A stretch of DNA of 64,000 nt from Anadara kagoshimensis (Eukaryota; Mollusca; Bivalvia; Arcoida; Arcidae): positions 7,314,204-7,378,203 of the forward strand of contig CM037869.1 in NCBI GenBank assembly GCA_021292105.1, given 5' to 3'. The translations under genes and the position numbers were made by a program. The notes under the pieces are model-generated. The model saw only the letters and a program-made list of their open reading frames with translations, was not told the DNA's origin and did no database searches. Positions 44,797 through 56,734 of the stretch are shown here, in pieces. Within the stretch, counting starts at the first letter, position 1; every line of letters starts with the position of its first letter.

Positions 44797-45179
44797 TTGG
44801 TTGGTTGGTTGAATGTTGCTTAAAGTCGCATCAGCAATTTTTCAGCTATTCGCGACGAGAACTATTTAATTAATCTCTATGGATTAATCTATGAACAATT
44901 TTGTGTATGCATGTGAAGTGTGAGTGTGTTTTATGGTCTGCCTTGTACTAGCGCGCACTCAGGGCGACTTTACCGTGCTAGCTCACAGAGTCAGTACGCC
45001 GCAGACAAGCGTACCACTCCCCCAGTCCATTATACTGATACCAGGTGAATCAGTAAAGGCCAACGGCAAGGAAAATTCACTTTCCCACATGTGGTCCGAG
45101 CGGGACTCGAACTCACAGCGGTGAGAGACCCTGGATTTGAAGACTGACGTCTTATCCATTAGGCCACCGCGCCCTCTCG
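44797..45179 (-). mobile_element. tRNA-derived SINE (second family) with 13-bp target duplication
   Basis: On the minus strand the head has A-box TGGCCTAATGG and B-box GTTCGAGTCCC, with GGGCGCGGTGGCC at the start. The 3' end is GCTGATGCGACTTTAAGCAA followed by the simple repeat (CCAA)n. The word TTGGAAATCCAGG flanks it exactly (44784-44796 and 45180-45192). The tail differs from the other SINEs here, so another LINE partner is implied. Confidence 0.85.
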
Positions 45180-45235
45180 TTGGAAATCCAGGATATGGCT
45201 ATTTAGTTGAGCTGGAACTAATGGGGATAAATAGG

Positions 45236-46553
45236 GAGGGGGTATAAAATGTGTAGGCGGGCTGGCAAAATCTTACACCCAATTTTCATTGATCTATATT
45301 TCAATAAATGTCCATTGAATTCTTATAATATTTACACATAATATCGGGCATGACCTCAATTTTTAAAATATATTTTTGATTTTAAAAAATATTTGATATT
45401 TTTGAAGTTATTACAAAAAACATGGGCTACACTTTTTTCAATCGGTAAAAATTCATCCGAGGCAGGATAACAAAATTTTACCACCCAATTTTCATTGATC
45501 TATATTTCAAAAAATATTTATTGGATTTTTATAATATTTTTCACATAATATCGGGCATGATCTAAATTGTTTAAATATATTTTGATTTTAAAAAATATTT
45601 AATATTTTTGAAGTTATTAAAGAAAATACGGGCTACACTTTTTCCAATCGGTCAAAATTCATGCGAGGTAGGACGAGTGAGCTTTGAACATTGATCGATA
45701 TCTCTCCACATAATTATGCTTGCCTATTAAATTTTTTTTAACAAATACGCGGTGGATATATATCTTTAATAGCAACAAAGGGTATTTCCTATAATGGAGT
45801 GGTTTTCTTTTTATAAACGATTGTTTGTGACAGTTTATTGTTCTTTAATTGCAATAAGTACGCCGCCATCTTTGATCAAGGCACGACAGGTTCATCATTA
45901 CACAGGAGGGATTTACAGAAAAATAACTTATGGCGTCGTACTTATAGAACAATCAAATGTCACAAACAATCGGTTATAATAAGAAAACCACTGCATTATA
46001 GGAAGTGCCATTTGGTGGTATCAAAGATATATATCCACCGCGTATTTGTTGCAAATTTTAATAGGCAAGCATAATTATGTGGAGAGATATCGATCAATGT
46101 TCAAAGCTTACCCGCCCTGCCTCAGATGAATTTTGACCGATTGGAAAAAGTGTAGCCCGTATTTTCTTTAATAACTTCAAAAATATTAAATATTTTTTTT
46201 AAATCAAAAACATATTTTAAAAATTTAGGTCATGCCGGATATTATGTCAAAATACTATATAAATCCAATACATATTTATGGAAATATAGATAATTGAAAA
46301 TTGGGTTGTAAAATTTTGTTATCCCGTCTCGGATGAATTTTGACCGATTGAAAAAAGTGTAGCCCATGTTTTTTGTTATCACTACAAAAATATCAAATAT
46401 TTTTTTTTAATCAAAATATATTTCAAAAATTGAGATCATGCCCAATATTGTGTGAAAATATTATAAAAATCTAATAGATATTTATTGAAATATAGATCAT
46501 TGAAAATTGGGTGTAAGATTTTGCCAGCCCGCCTACACATTTTATACCCCTTC
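45236..46553. mobile_element. fold-back, Mutator-like element, 1318 bp
   Basis: Two arms of about 540 bp in inverted order (45236-45780 and about 46010-46553). Ends GAGGGGGTATAAAATGTG and the reverse complement of GAAGGGGTATAAAATGTG. The 9-bp word ATAAATAGG flanks both sides (45227-45235 and 46554-46562), as in Mutator-like elements. Each arm holds two diverged tandem units of about 205 bp with CCAATTTTCATTGATCTATA and GGGCTACACTTTTT. The central unique part is about 230 bp; its open frames are short and show no transposase motif. Confidence 0.75.
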
Positions 46554-46564
46554 ATAAATAGGGG

Positions 46565-47224
46565 TTTTATTCGACACATGTTTTGGAGCTAGCTCTAGGG
46601 ACACGAAGGATTCAACTTATGGATGGTTCAACTTATTCTTCTGTTCAACCTATATCACCTTCAGAAGTTGGGATAAACTACTGAGCCAATTTTTATAGAA
46701 CTTATTGATTATCATGCCTGGGTAATAGGCTTTCAAAATTGTGTTTGGGGTTTAGCAACGCCCAACAAAATGGAGGTATTTGTTTAATTTTAATTTTGAC
46801 TTTCCAAAGGTCAGATCAAAATACACAAAGTGCCCTATAGCGGTTTTCCTGTCGCTGGCGATTTTAACTCAGTCAGAAATAATACATCTGTGTTCTAGCC
46901 AAATAAAAACGACATTATTCATCTTAGTCAATTTCCTTTGTAGAAGTCCATGTGTTTAACCTTATTGGCTTTGTAATTTAACCTTATTCGCTTTGTAATT
47001 TAGATTTCTTGAACACTTCTATGGACGAGTTTATAGTAGATGGGCGTGGTTGATTTAGCGTCAATTCGTTCCGAGTCATATTGCACGATATAAATGATAG
47101 GTGTTGTCTGAGAATAAAGATGCATAATGCTCAATGTCTTTTAAACCATTGTTATTCAAAGAAATGTATAAACGTAACTACATAGTGATTTCTGTAAAGC
47201 TCTATTGCCTTGTTCAATCCTTTT
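46565..47224. other. no gene seen
   Basis: No coding stretch or repeat boundary recognised; a short direct duplication TTGTAATTTAACCTTATTCGCT-like word lies near 46965-47000. Confidence 0.35.
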
Positions 47225-47475
47225 ACATATATGGGCTTTAAAACAATTCAACACCTAAAGAAGTATAACTTTTAACTATATCAATAGATTGACTTTGTAG
47301 GTGAAAGTATAAAATAGCATTTGATTGTCTACCTTTACAAAATACCACAACTTTGGTTTTGTCCGTATTAATGGTTACATTATACGGTGAAAATCGGTTA
47401 AATGTCGCCAATTTCACTCTAACAACGGCGCTAAGGTTCTTACTAGGAAAACATTTAATATCACTCAAAATGATA
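47225..47475 (-). pseudogene. LINE reverse transcriptase fragment
   Basis: RFSPYNVTINTDKTKVVVFC followed by LYFHLQSQSIDIVKSYTSLG, the thumb-side part after the catalytic box in CR1/L2-like non-LTR elements (KTKxxVF, then a Y-x-LG box). About 75 codons remain. Confidence 0.6.
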
Positions 47476-47575
47476 TCTATGGCACCTAGAGGTTTGTGTA
47501 ACAGCAGTTTTAGGACTTGAAATTATGTTCTTGATTAAATAATATGGATGCATACATTGGCATTAGAATTAGTAT

Positions 47576-48138
47576 GTGAATTACGTTATGACATGACTTA
47601 TCTATTTAAACAGAGGACTTATTCGGTTTAAGCCACCGTATTTGTACTTCTTAGTCAATTTTATGCAAAACAATATGAAAGCTTAGTTGAAAAAAATGAT
47701 CAATATTTATGTCTATACATAGTTGTATCATATTTTTACGTAAACGAGGAAATTGTTACACAAAATTTTCGGAAAAAACCGATATATTTGTTTTCCTTAA
47801 CTTTCGATTGTGTTTCTTGAAAAGGAATGTGACAAATGAAAATGGATTTCATATTCAAGCGATATTTTGTGGAATATATAATAAAACTATAGCGGCTCAA
47901 AATTGACAATCCATTACCAGAACTTGGTATCTACATTGGCAAAAAGTCTTGTGTATATAACGTAAATCACATCAAATTCATTGGTGTCGAGTTATCATTA
48001 AAACACCTTCCAAACCCATAACATCGTTATTTAATGTTTCAAAAAGCAGAAATTTAAACAATAATAAGCAAAAAACAATTAATTAAACAAAATACTGTAT
48101 TCCAAACGTGCGTAACGTAAATCACTTGGGCGTCACGT
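47576..48138. promoter_or_regulatory. left motif cluster
   Basis: GTGAATTACGTTA at 47576; TAACGTAAATCAC (one change) at 47958 and 48113; partial CACGTAATTCA at 48134. Lies 3' of the transposase-like gene. Confidence 0.6.
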
Positions 48139-48181
48139 AATTCAAAAAATTGTCTATTGTATCACAGTGTGAATGACCAAA

Positions 48182-50753
48182 TTACTTAAATAACGCTTTT
48201 ACTTTGTCAATTTCATCACAATCAAATCTGTATGCACTCCTGGTTCGTCCTTGCCTAACTGGTTCATTTACACGACACATAATATCCGCACATGGTATCC
48301 ACACTTGGTCTGGCTCTTTGGGTCACTTATATAAATTCATAGACGAATAATCACACATGAAGTTTATATTGTATTCATTGTCGGATGGGTCATATTGCGT
48401 TATTTGTCCCATATACCATTGGCTCTCATAGACTGCGGCCACAAACGCGCCTACTGGATATCTTACAGTGTTATCAAATGCCGGTACTCCCTGGCCTTGA
48501 TCCGCGTCGACGGGCTCCGCCTCATTCGCAACATCATCATGAACTTCCATATCAGAAGTTATTTCATCTGTGACTGTTTCAATATTATCGTCGCGGTCAA
48601 TTACTTGATGCTCTATCCAACCTTCACATCCTAACTGAAATTCACCATCTGTGAAACAGTTATTGCAGTAACATGAAGTTGAACGTACTGCAACCCTCCC
48701 CATTCCACGTGATACAACAGCATGACTCTTAGTGTGCCCTTAACTGCCTTAGTTTTCACTATTTCGAGCTCCGACACGGCAGCTTGGCAATCGGACTTGG
48801 ACACAAACATATACTTAAGGTTGCTGTTTTCTTGTGTTCGACCCCATTCATAAAAATCTGACGCAGATTGTATTACAGCGATTTGTCTTTTCACAGCCAT
48901 ATCAGCATTACGTTTTGCCGTGCCACCCACACCATCGCATACGCCTTTTCCATGTCCAGCTTCGAAATAAAGCCAAGAACTTTTTATATTTGGAAATAGA
49001 ATGTCGTGCTGCGAGATTATGCCAAAAATGTGTTGGTTTCTGTATTGGGATGTCGGCGAGTCTGTCATGTAATGTATCATTTTTACATTTGGTAGAAATG
49101 TAGTTACTTCCGGTATTATCTTTTTTATGATGCCATATACGGTGGATGACGTATGTGCCGTTTCATCGGAAACGAACACACATGACTTGTGTTTTAGCTC
49201 CCCGTTTTCTTTATAATATAAAACTACTGGATGCAAGGTGACAGATCCCTTATCGAAATACGCCGATTGCACTTCCTCCGCAAAACCACAACTATAATTC
49301 TCAGCAAAGTCCATATGGCAAATAATGTGGTTTTCTTGCAACTCTTCTTTTAACTTTCGCGACTGTGCATATTGTATTCTTACTCTATGTGTTTCCTGAA
49401 TTCAGTTAACTCGCGCGAAAATATGTTCTTGAACTCTTCCTTGCTTTTCTCTATAGTTACCATTTGCATTCTCTTAATAGTGCGGTCTTTCTTTTCTACG
49501 TCAACTCTTTTCCACTCTAGAAATGTAATTTTGTCATTTTGAATATTTTCAATTTCTTGTATTAGTTCGTCGTGTTTTTGTCTTGACAAGAGTATCTGGA
49601 TTTTCTGTTGATGTTACCCCATATGTTTTCAGAACTTTCACTTTTAAAGCCATATTTTGATGTTTTTGGCATAAACAGGTTTTCCTGCTGCTAAATTTTA
49701 CTAGCTTTACATGCAATGGTCTTAATCTTGTAAATACAGACAAACTTATTTTGACTTCGGTATTTTCGGCCTGAAACTTCATATGTAAATTAAACAAATA
49801 GTCATTTAGAATTCTGGTTTGTTTATTTTTGATCCATCTTTCGTGGCGTCTTTTTTGCCCGGCAAACATATACTATTGTCGTCTCGCTCAAGAAATTCCA
49901 CGACTTTTTGTTTTATCCCCTCTCTATACTTCCTTTGACGTTGCTTTGTTACTTTCACTCCCGATATGGTTTTCTTAATTTGTTTTCTCTGAACGCCTGT
50001 TTCTTTTCCAAAAGTTCTTTCTAGTCTATATTTATTCAATACTTTACCACATACCACCTTCAAAAGATCTCTCTGTTTTGACTTCCATTTTGACGACCAA
50101 CCTTCGACTTTATTTCACTTATAATTGTATTGTGAAACTTCAACTTCTTTTTAATTTTCTTTCTACTTTTGGAGTCATATGCAACTCACTCACTTCCGCA
50201 TTAGCTTTACTATCTGGAGTAAGATGTTCAACGTTGTTGTTGTTGATGTTGTTGTTGTTCTTGTTATTGTTAGATCTTTTCTTTGACATTCTTTCAAGCC
50301 TCTTTTTCATCACATCTCTTTTGCGTCTCATGTTTTTAACCTGATCTCGTAAACGCCTGATTTCTTTGTTAGCTTTGCTTAGCGCTTTACTTCGTCTTCG
50401 CTTTTTGGCAGGGAATTGCATTTTAACTGTTAGTTGTGATGGTCCGGCAGGTGTACTCTGTAAACTAGCATCAATGCCTGTAGAATCAATGGTCCTGCAG
50501 CTTCTTCTGTACTTGTATTTACTTGACCTTCATATAATTGTTCTGAATTCATTATTTTGATTTTAAGTCGCTTCTGTTGCATGCATTCTCGGACTTTCTT
50601 TCTTCTTGTAGCAAGTTTCTTTGCTGAAAGTTCACTACTTTTAATATAATACTTTTTAACTCGTTCCGTCTCTTTCGCTAAATAACTATCTCCTTCTTTC
50701 AATTTTTTTCTCTCTCGATACTCTCTTTGTCTCTCTGCTGGAGTTTTTCCCAT
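48182..50753 (-). pseudogene. transposase-like gene, unassigned superfamily, decayed
   Basis: Read from 50753: MGKTPAERQREYRERKKLKE (basic), a frameshift near 50490, KMQFPAKKRRRSKALSKANK and a coiled-coil with Asn repeats, then VVCGKVLNKYRLERTFGKET, KQRQRKYREGIKQKVVEFLE, a cysteine-containing part (TCLCQKHQNM) and EKSKEEFKNIFSRELTEFRK. The core (49341-48631) has CHMDFAENYSCGFAEEVQSA, VTLHPVVLYYKENGELKHKS, MIHYMTDSPTSQYRNQHIF and WLYFEAGHGKGVCDGVGGTA: Asp, Asp and Glu in order, as in DDE enzymes (inference). The C-terminus has SCYCNNCF, a small-barrel-like VAAVYESQWYMGQITQYD, one TGA at about 48325 and WIPCADIMCRVNEPV to the stop at 48182. About five frameshifts. I know the family from many animal genomes but not its name. 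Confidence 0.6.
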
Positions 50754-50805
50754 TCTCTATAATAAAAAATAAATATTCTATCAGTAAGCATTTTAAATAA
50801 TGAAT

Positions 50806-51534
50806 GTGAATTACGTTATGCTTGCTGTGAATTACGTTATATGTTACTGTATGACCTCTGACACAGATAACATGCATACATAATTATACATCTTCATGAT
50901 CAATAAAAAGATACAGGTTTCATTAAATAAATTATAGAAATTCATTAAAATTTAAATATGTTTGTTACGTATTTAATAAGAGAAAGTAAAACATGGTACT
51001 CACCGTTCAAAGATCACCAATTCCTGTTTCAAAATGTTTGAATGTTTGCCGCTCAAAATACTTTTTTCGGTCAACTGCCCGGATGACTACCGGTGATATG
51101 TATACTTTTATCTTGAAAATATAGCCCGGTCTTTGTTTTATTGCTTTTAAAGTATCCGCCCGTAACGTAATTCACTGTAACGTAATTCACGTACATCGTT
51201 TATTTAGACGATAAAAAAAATAACTCAAGACTTGGGCAATATTTACCTAGATATTCCATAAAATGCCGTTGTATTCTTTATGGAAGCAGTATGAAAAATT
51301 CTTTCTTTCGTAAATAGAGTTAATTAACCCATGTAACGTAATTCACCTCCTTAATGTAATTCTTCGAAGATGAAAAAAGATGTTTTATTTTTTAGATTAT
51401 AGAGTCAAAGGCATAATTTCTATTAATGTTTTAAAACTAAATAATCTTTTCTTCTTTCGTTTCAATTTGTATTATTAACCCAAGACAATTTTAACTTATT
51501 GAACGGCGGCGTTGAAAAACATAACGTAATTCAC
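50806..51534. promoter_or_regulatory. right motif cluster
   Basis: GTGAATTACGTTA at 50806 and 50827; TAACGTAATTCAC at 51163, 51178, 51334 and 51522; partial copy at about 51352. Lies 5' of the transposase-like gene, covering its likely promoter. Confidence 0.65.
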
Positions 51535-51539
51535 ACATG

Positions 51540-53105
51540 TTTTTGGGACAAGTACATTTTAGGTTTATACGAACCCGGGAGGTTGTTCTCGATCAAAATT
51601 CGCATCATTTATTCATATTTGGATATAGGTTAGTGTAAAAGAACATTATGAGTAGAAATTTACTGAAAGATGAATCCAGAAAATAGCCTGGAAAACAACA
51701 ACGGTCTACAAGGGACATGTTGTTTTAGCTCAAATTTGGTGTTATAAATGTTATTTTTGAAGTTTTTATGGTCTCTACTACGTTAAAAACTTGTTCATAT
51801 TGAAATATCGATAGAGTCTTATAATTTGGAAATCATATTTGTTAAATACAACTGTTCTCATAATCGGATATCGCACGGGGACATATAAATGTGTTTTTGG
51901 CGACATTTAACTGATTTTCGCCGTATATTCAGTGCAATATGTAGCTAAATTATCTAATAGTACCTGCAGGCCCTGTTTGGTTTTACTAAATAAAAGTGTC
52001 ATCTGCAAAAAGCATTGTATATGTAGCGTTTTTCCTCTGAAGTTAAGCGTATTAACAGTAATAACACAAAACCTCAAGAGGAATCGAGCACGGCTCGTGA
52101 GGAAGTCAATCCCTTAAGAAGTGTACTGTATGAGGGGAAAAATCTTGACCGAAAAGTGAATAGGGAAAATCATGACTGAGGTTAAAACAAGTCGACTGCA
52201 AAAATATTGTATAATGATTAGGCGGAATAACTCTTCCAGGTAAATTTCACAAACCTCGTTACCAAGAGCTATCGATAACTGACCACTGGGTAACTGACAA
52301 CGTGACATGGTCATTATGAGATTATAATGGACTGGTGACGGTAAAATGATTCTAAGAGATATTCCAAGCAAAACAGTATATTAATTTAAATGTTTACATG
52401 AAGAGGAAAATATACAAGTCGAGAGAAAGAAAAAGTAGATGGTTATTTAGAAGTAGAAGATATACTGTTTGTTAGGCAAAAAAACAATGGGATATATATT
52501 AAACGTTTATCCTTTTAATTTACACAAAACAGTAACTTGATCCAGTCATGAATCAAATTGCATAAAAATACTATAATATGTTTGCGCAATACAAATATAA
52601 GTAAAAATGCTAATTCACATTTTAATAAGTGTTATTATTCATGATACACTGCACCCATCCATCCAAATGCTAATGTTTAACTATCTTTTCAAATTCATTA
52701 AACAAATATTTAATTGGTAAATGCAAAATAAATAAATAAATAAATAAATAAAATTTTGAATAATATTTTGGCAAATTTTGGCCAATTATTAGAAAAAAAA
52801 GAATGTATTATTTATATCAATAGAATACATTTTTGCATCAGAAAATTTCTCATATTGCAATAAAAAACAAATAATATGTGTAAAATCACTTTTACAAAGT
52901 TCACATAATCCATTATGTCTTGGTTGTCTGGTATAATCTTCCCACGGCAAACCTCAATAGGTAGTTTCTGATTACTATAAATTCACAATAAATTAATATT
53001 GCTAAAAGTGGGATCTCACATACCAGTAATTTAAAGATTATCAATAAACATCCTGTTTATTAGTAGACCTTTATCACCTGTAATCAAAAGAAGTTGCCGT
53101 CCAAT
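51540..53105. other. no gene seen; (AAAT)n
   Basis: AT-rich with (AAAT)n at about 52727-52752. No coding stretch recognised. Confidence 0.35.
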
Positions 53106-53111
53106 TTGCAA

Positions 53112-53200
53112 AAAATGATTGACACGTGTGTGTATAAATCATTAGATATGAAGTCAAAATGATTGACACGTGTGTGTATAAATCATTAGATATGAAGTCT
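53112..53200. repeat. tandem duplication, 44-bp unit, two copies
   Basis: AATGATTGACACGTGTGTGT, AAATCATTAGATATGAAGTC repeated twice without visible change (unit starts at 53117 and 53161). Confidence 0.8.
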
Positions 53201-53204
53201 CTAT

Positions 53205-54145
53205 GATACCCGGTAAATGTTATTTCTGTAATTTTGAAAAGATATATTTGACCAAATAAATAAGATAAATCCAACAAATTAAGAAGATTAATTTGGATGG
53301 ATATACTACCGATGGACCGACTTACTGGCCTAATGAAATTAATTTTGAAATTTTAAAATTAAAATATATACTTTTTTCTTATTTGACTAAATTAATAATT
53401 TATAATTATTTTTATTGTCTTAAGAGATTATTCCACTTTTATTCTCCTCACTTCTCTCGTTATATTTATTTGAAAAAAAATCCAGAACATTTATGAAGCT
53501 GACTGATCTGTCTTTAATTTTTTAAAACTTTTAATAGTATATTCAAAGGTCGAGAAGTATATCACCTTTTGTTTGGTTATTATTTTATTATTTATTTATT
53601 TACCGTTTTTTACTTACGGGAAGTCGGTGTGAATTCTACCGGGGAAAACAAAACTTTTATATTTGGTGCGGTGTCGGCCATATTGGATATTTCTTCACTA
53701 GATATTCACAAATTCCCCTATTTTAAATAAAATTGGAAGTAATTTGCCGTCAAAACCAACATTTGATTTTTGTTTTTACCTTTATCAAAGTGTGCTCTAA
53801 CACTTCAGATGTGGTCATTTTTGAAAAAAATCAAATTAGCGTGAAAAAACAGCCTATAACTAAAGGTCTTTCGCCACATTTTTCAAAAATTAAACAAGAA
53901 TATTAAGAGATAGTGCCGAAATAACTGCTAAGTGCCGAAATAACTGCTATATTTTTAACTTAAAATGGAAGTAATTTCCCGACGTCCTAAAATTTTACAA
54001 AAAATACTGAAATAACCGGAATTTAATGAGGAACTCAAATAGATGTGGTCATTTTTTGTATCGTTTTTGGTTTCTTTTTAACGAAACAAAAACTGTACAC
54101 CTGTTCTATATTTCTATGTACCGATCGTAAGACACCGAGCTGTAG
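53205..54145. other. no gene seen
   Basis: AT-rich; a short direct duplication AAGTGCCGAAATAACTGCTA-like at about 53918-53950. No gene recognised. Confidence 0.35.
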
Positions 54146-54149
54146 ATCG

Positions 54150-55534
54150 TTACACAGGTGAAGTACGACAATGTACATAATAGTTGCCTATGGTAAAAAG
54201 GTGCAAGACTATAATGTATAAAATAACACTAACCGGCATGGAAGCGGCACAAGACAACAGTATGTTCGCGTAAATAAAATAAGTAAATCAAATTTAATGG
54301 GCTCGGCTTCCATACCAACAGTAAGTAGACCAAAAGACAGAAATTTAATATTATAATTTATTAAAGGACATAAATACACATAAGGACAAGATAATATGGA
54401 TTGCAATGGAAATTAAATGACGTGATGTTAAACACCAGCAAACACAAATTACATTAAGTACCTAGCAACAATAAGCACTATCACCAAAAACTAATGCCTT
54501 GAAAGTTTATAAGAAAATATGTTCATCAAGTCATTACAATGCGGAACAGAAGTATTCATAACGATCGACAGCATAACTATTTGCTCAGGAAATGTATATT
54601 TATTGCCTAATAAACAACGGAATCGAATGAAAAATATGAAGGGTAAATAACCATAGAAATACCTAAGCTCAATTATCAGCTCAAAAAGCTCGGCCCAAAA
54701 CACGATTACAACATGTTATAGTCTAGGACTATGAAAACGAGTGTTATCATTACGACATTATTAATGTATGACACACGTGTAAATCACGTGTATAAAAGGG
54801 CGGAACATTTAAAAATAAATGTCAAACAAAGTTAACCCTACATGACTGGCCTGAAAAATATGCAAGTGACAATCCAAATACTGAAAAATTAGTAAACTGC
54901 CCTATATAAAAAAAACCTGGACAAAAAATATATATATATCAATTCTGTACACTGCCGGCACTGTCCCAAATAAAACCCCAAACTACGCGAAACCACCCCC
55001 TCCCGAACGCGACAAAATGAAAATAAAAGGAAACTAAACTAAACTAAATAAAAAAAATGGCAAACAACGTACAGAATCAATATACGGACATTCTAGCCAT
55101 ACAATTATTTAAATACCTGAGCTAGACACCACGGACACCACTTCACAGCACGACAGACGACAAGAGAGAGCACATGTCTTGAATCTCCCTATTTATAGGC
55201 ATATAATGACGACACATTCGTCGGAGCGTTTGCATGTAATCATATTAAACGCATGCATCTAACTGATCAAGACATGACACGTACCATAATCCAGTCGGAC
55301 CATGCTGTCTATGACTAAAGTATGCCCATGCAAATTACCCACGAAATATTAACAAGTCAATTTGCATAACAATAACTAACAGACGTGTGTTAAAAATGAT
55401 GTTAAATTAAATATAGTAAAGGAGAGGCCAAAAGGGGGCAAGTCCAGCCATTACCCAAGATAAAAGAAAAGGTAGAAAGATTAAAGATAGAAAAATGAGA
55501 ACTAGAGTGGGGTAATGACACGACCCACGTTACA
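54150..55534 (-). mobile_element. gypsy-type LTR (3' LTR), minus strand
   Basis: On the minus strand a polypurine tract ATGAGGGGAAGGTGA (55549-55535) is followed at once by TGTAACGTGGGTCGTG, a TG start. A TATA box (TATAAATAG, 55197-55189) lies about 340 bp in, as expected for U3. AATAAA words follow at about 54600 and 54360. The inner end of the LTR is not resolved; about 54150 is a guess from an ...CGATCTACA end. No gag or pol of this element is recognised upstream (55550-56390). Confidence 0.5.
55189..55197 (-). promoter_or_regulatory. TATA box of the LTR
   Basis: CCTATAAATAGGG on the minus strand, followed after about 25-30 bp by a pyrimidine-rich start-like region (GCTCTCTCTTGTCG). Confidence 0.5.
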
Positions 55535-55549
55535 TCACCTTCCCCTCAT

Positions 55550-56390
55550 GGAAGCTACGTTCCGGAGCTTAACACCTACCAGAACAACAAAAGTGGCCAA
55601 AATGTCCTACAAAAAAATCTTTACGAAGACTTACCAACAGATTCCATTCAAATATACATATAAATATAATACCAATTATTAATGTTAATGTATTAAGGAA
55701 AAAATAATGTTCATATTTAGTTAATGTCCAAATAAGTCCTCACATTATGTAATAAAAACATTTTAGCACAATTATTTAAAGTCCACCATACAATGTATAA
55801 CCGTTTTACCACGAATACATATACCAATATAAGACGACGGTTGTATAAAACTTTTTTACAATAGTTCAGTGTAAAGAAATAAAAATAACAATGATGGAAG
55901 TTACGGATAAACTGACATAACGATTATGATGAAGGTTCTTGCATATCTGAATGTTCGAAAATGTCACTGGTATACTAAAACTCCTGCACTCACAAACGTT
56001 AATGTGACTGCAAACGTGTACGAAGCACAGAAAATAGTCCGGTACAATAATAAGCTGCTGCTAGACAAATAGTATTAACGTCCGGAGCACATTATTCCAT
56101 ATGAATAAATGAATATATATTGTTCATCAGTGATGGATACCAAAACTGAAATCAAGGTCAGGTTTACAGTAGTCATAGTTGAAATGTCTCCCGCACACCA
56201 CATTCCTTTGAACGTTCATAAACTATTGACATGTACTAGTTTAAAAATCATATTGGAAAACTTAATATATGAATGTGCCCAAACAGCTGACACGAAGTTA
56301 AGCACTCGTTGCGATGTCCATCAGACGTACTCCATCGTTTAATAGCAACATCTGTGTATGTATACCAAGTGACGTAGTCATCTTCTAGAG
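55550..56390. other. presumed internal flank of the LTR element; nothing recognised
   Basis: Upstream (minus-strand sense) of the polypurine tract. I find no gag, pol or env motif, so this is either a 3' untranslated part or unrelated sequence. Confidence 0.3.
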
Positions 56391-56394
56391 TAAT

Positions 56395-56530
56395 CAAAAA
56401 CAAACATACTTATCCATTTCCGAATCACAATCCAGAAGCAAAGTAAAAACTTTGGAACTGACAAGTTAGGTTAGACACGTGAACTTCCACCAGGGAAGTG
56501 AGGCCGGGTGCTCCGGAAGGGTAACCGTAA
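56395..56530 (-). mobile_element. 3' end of the YIDD reverse-transcriptase element
   Basis: Nearly identical (a few changes) to the complement of 33587-33722: CACGTGAACTTCCACCAGGG, AGTAAAAACTTTGGAACTGA, CTTATCCATTTCCGAATCAC. It is a heavily 5'-truncated insertion of the same family, opposite in strand. Confidence 0.75.
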
Positions 56531-56671
56531 CTTTGGTATCGGTCTATAATATCTGAAAAACACTGTATCTGAGATGTTAACATTTAGTCAATTAACATCT
56601 ATACAACCAATAATTGGTATTTACAAACAAATTACCTGAAAAATATATTTTATTATTTTTTTTATATAGAT

Positions 56672-56704
56672 AACTAGAGTGGGGTAATGACATGACCCAC
56701 GTTA
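56672..56704 (-). repeat. isolated LTR-terminus fragment
   Basis: The first 33 bp of the LTR (complement of ACTAGAGTGGGGTAATGACA ... CCCACGTTACA) recur here with one change, without the adjoining polypurine tract or the rest of the LTR. Confidence 0.6.
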
Positions 56705-56734
56705 CATATATAAATATGTTATATAAAAAATCTT

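Larger units (their letters stand above)
47576..51534 (-). mobile_element. candidate undescribed DNA transposon bounded by a repeated 13-bp motif
   Basis: A transposase-like gene (48182-50753, minus) lies between two clusters of GTGAATTACGTTA / TAACGTAATTCAC. The outermost copies are inverted relative to each other and share 16 bp (TGTGAATTACGTTATG at 47575-47590 and its complement at 51520-51535). No target duplication is visible directly outside, so the exact ends are not proven. The motif was not noticed anywhere else in the 64 kb. Confidence 0.5.

Noticed and set aside
45090-45175. tRNA gene on the minus strand
   Set aside because: A- and B-boxes are there, but the sequence continues into a SINE body with a (CCAA)n tail and exact target duplications, so it is the head of a SINE.
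45794-46074. two short ORFs in the centre of the fold-back element
   Set aside because: No transposase motif and no similarity to known proteins; composition is that of random AT-rich sequence.
50078-50344. Leu-rich plus-strand frame
   Set aside because: Antisense of Asn and Lys/Arg-rich coiled-coil of the transposase-like gene.
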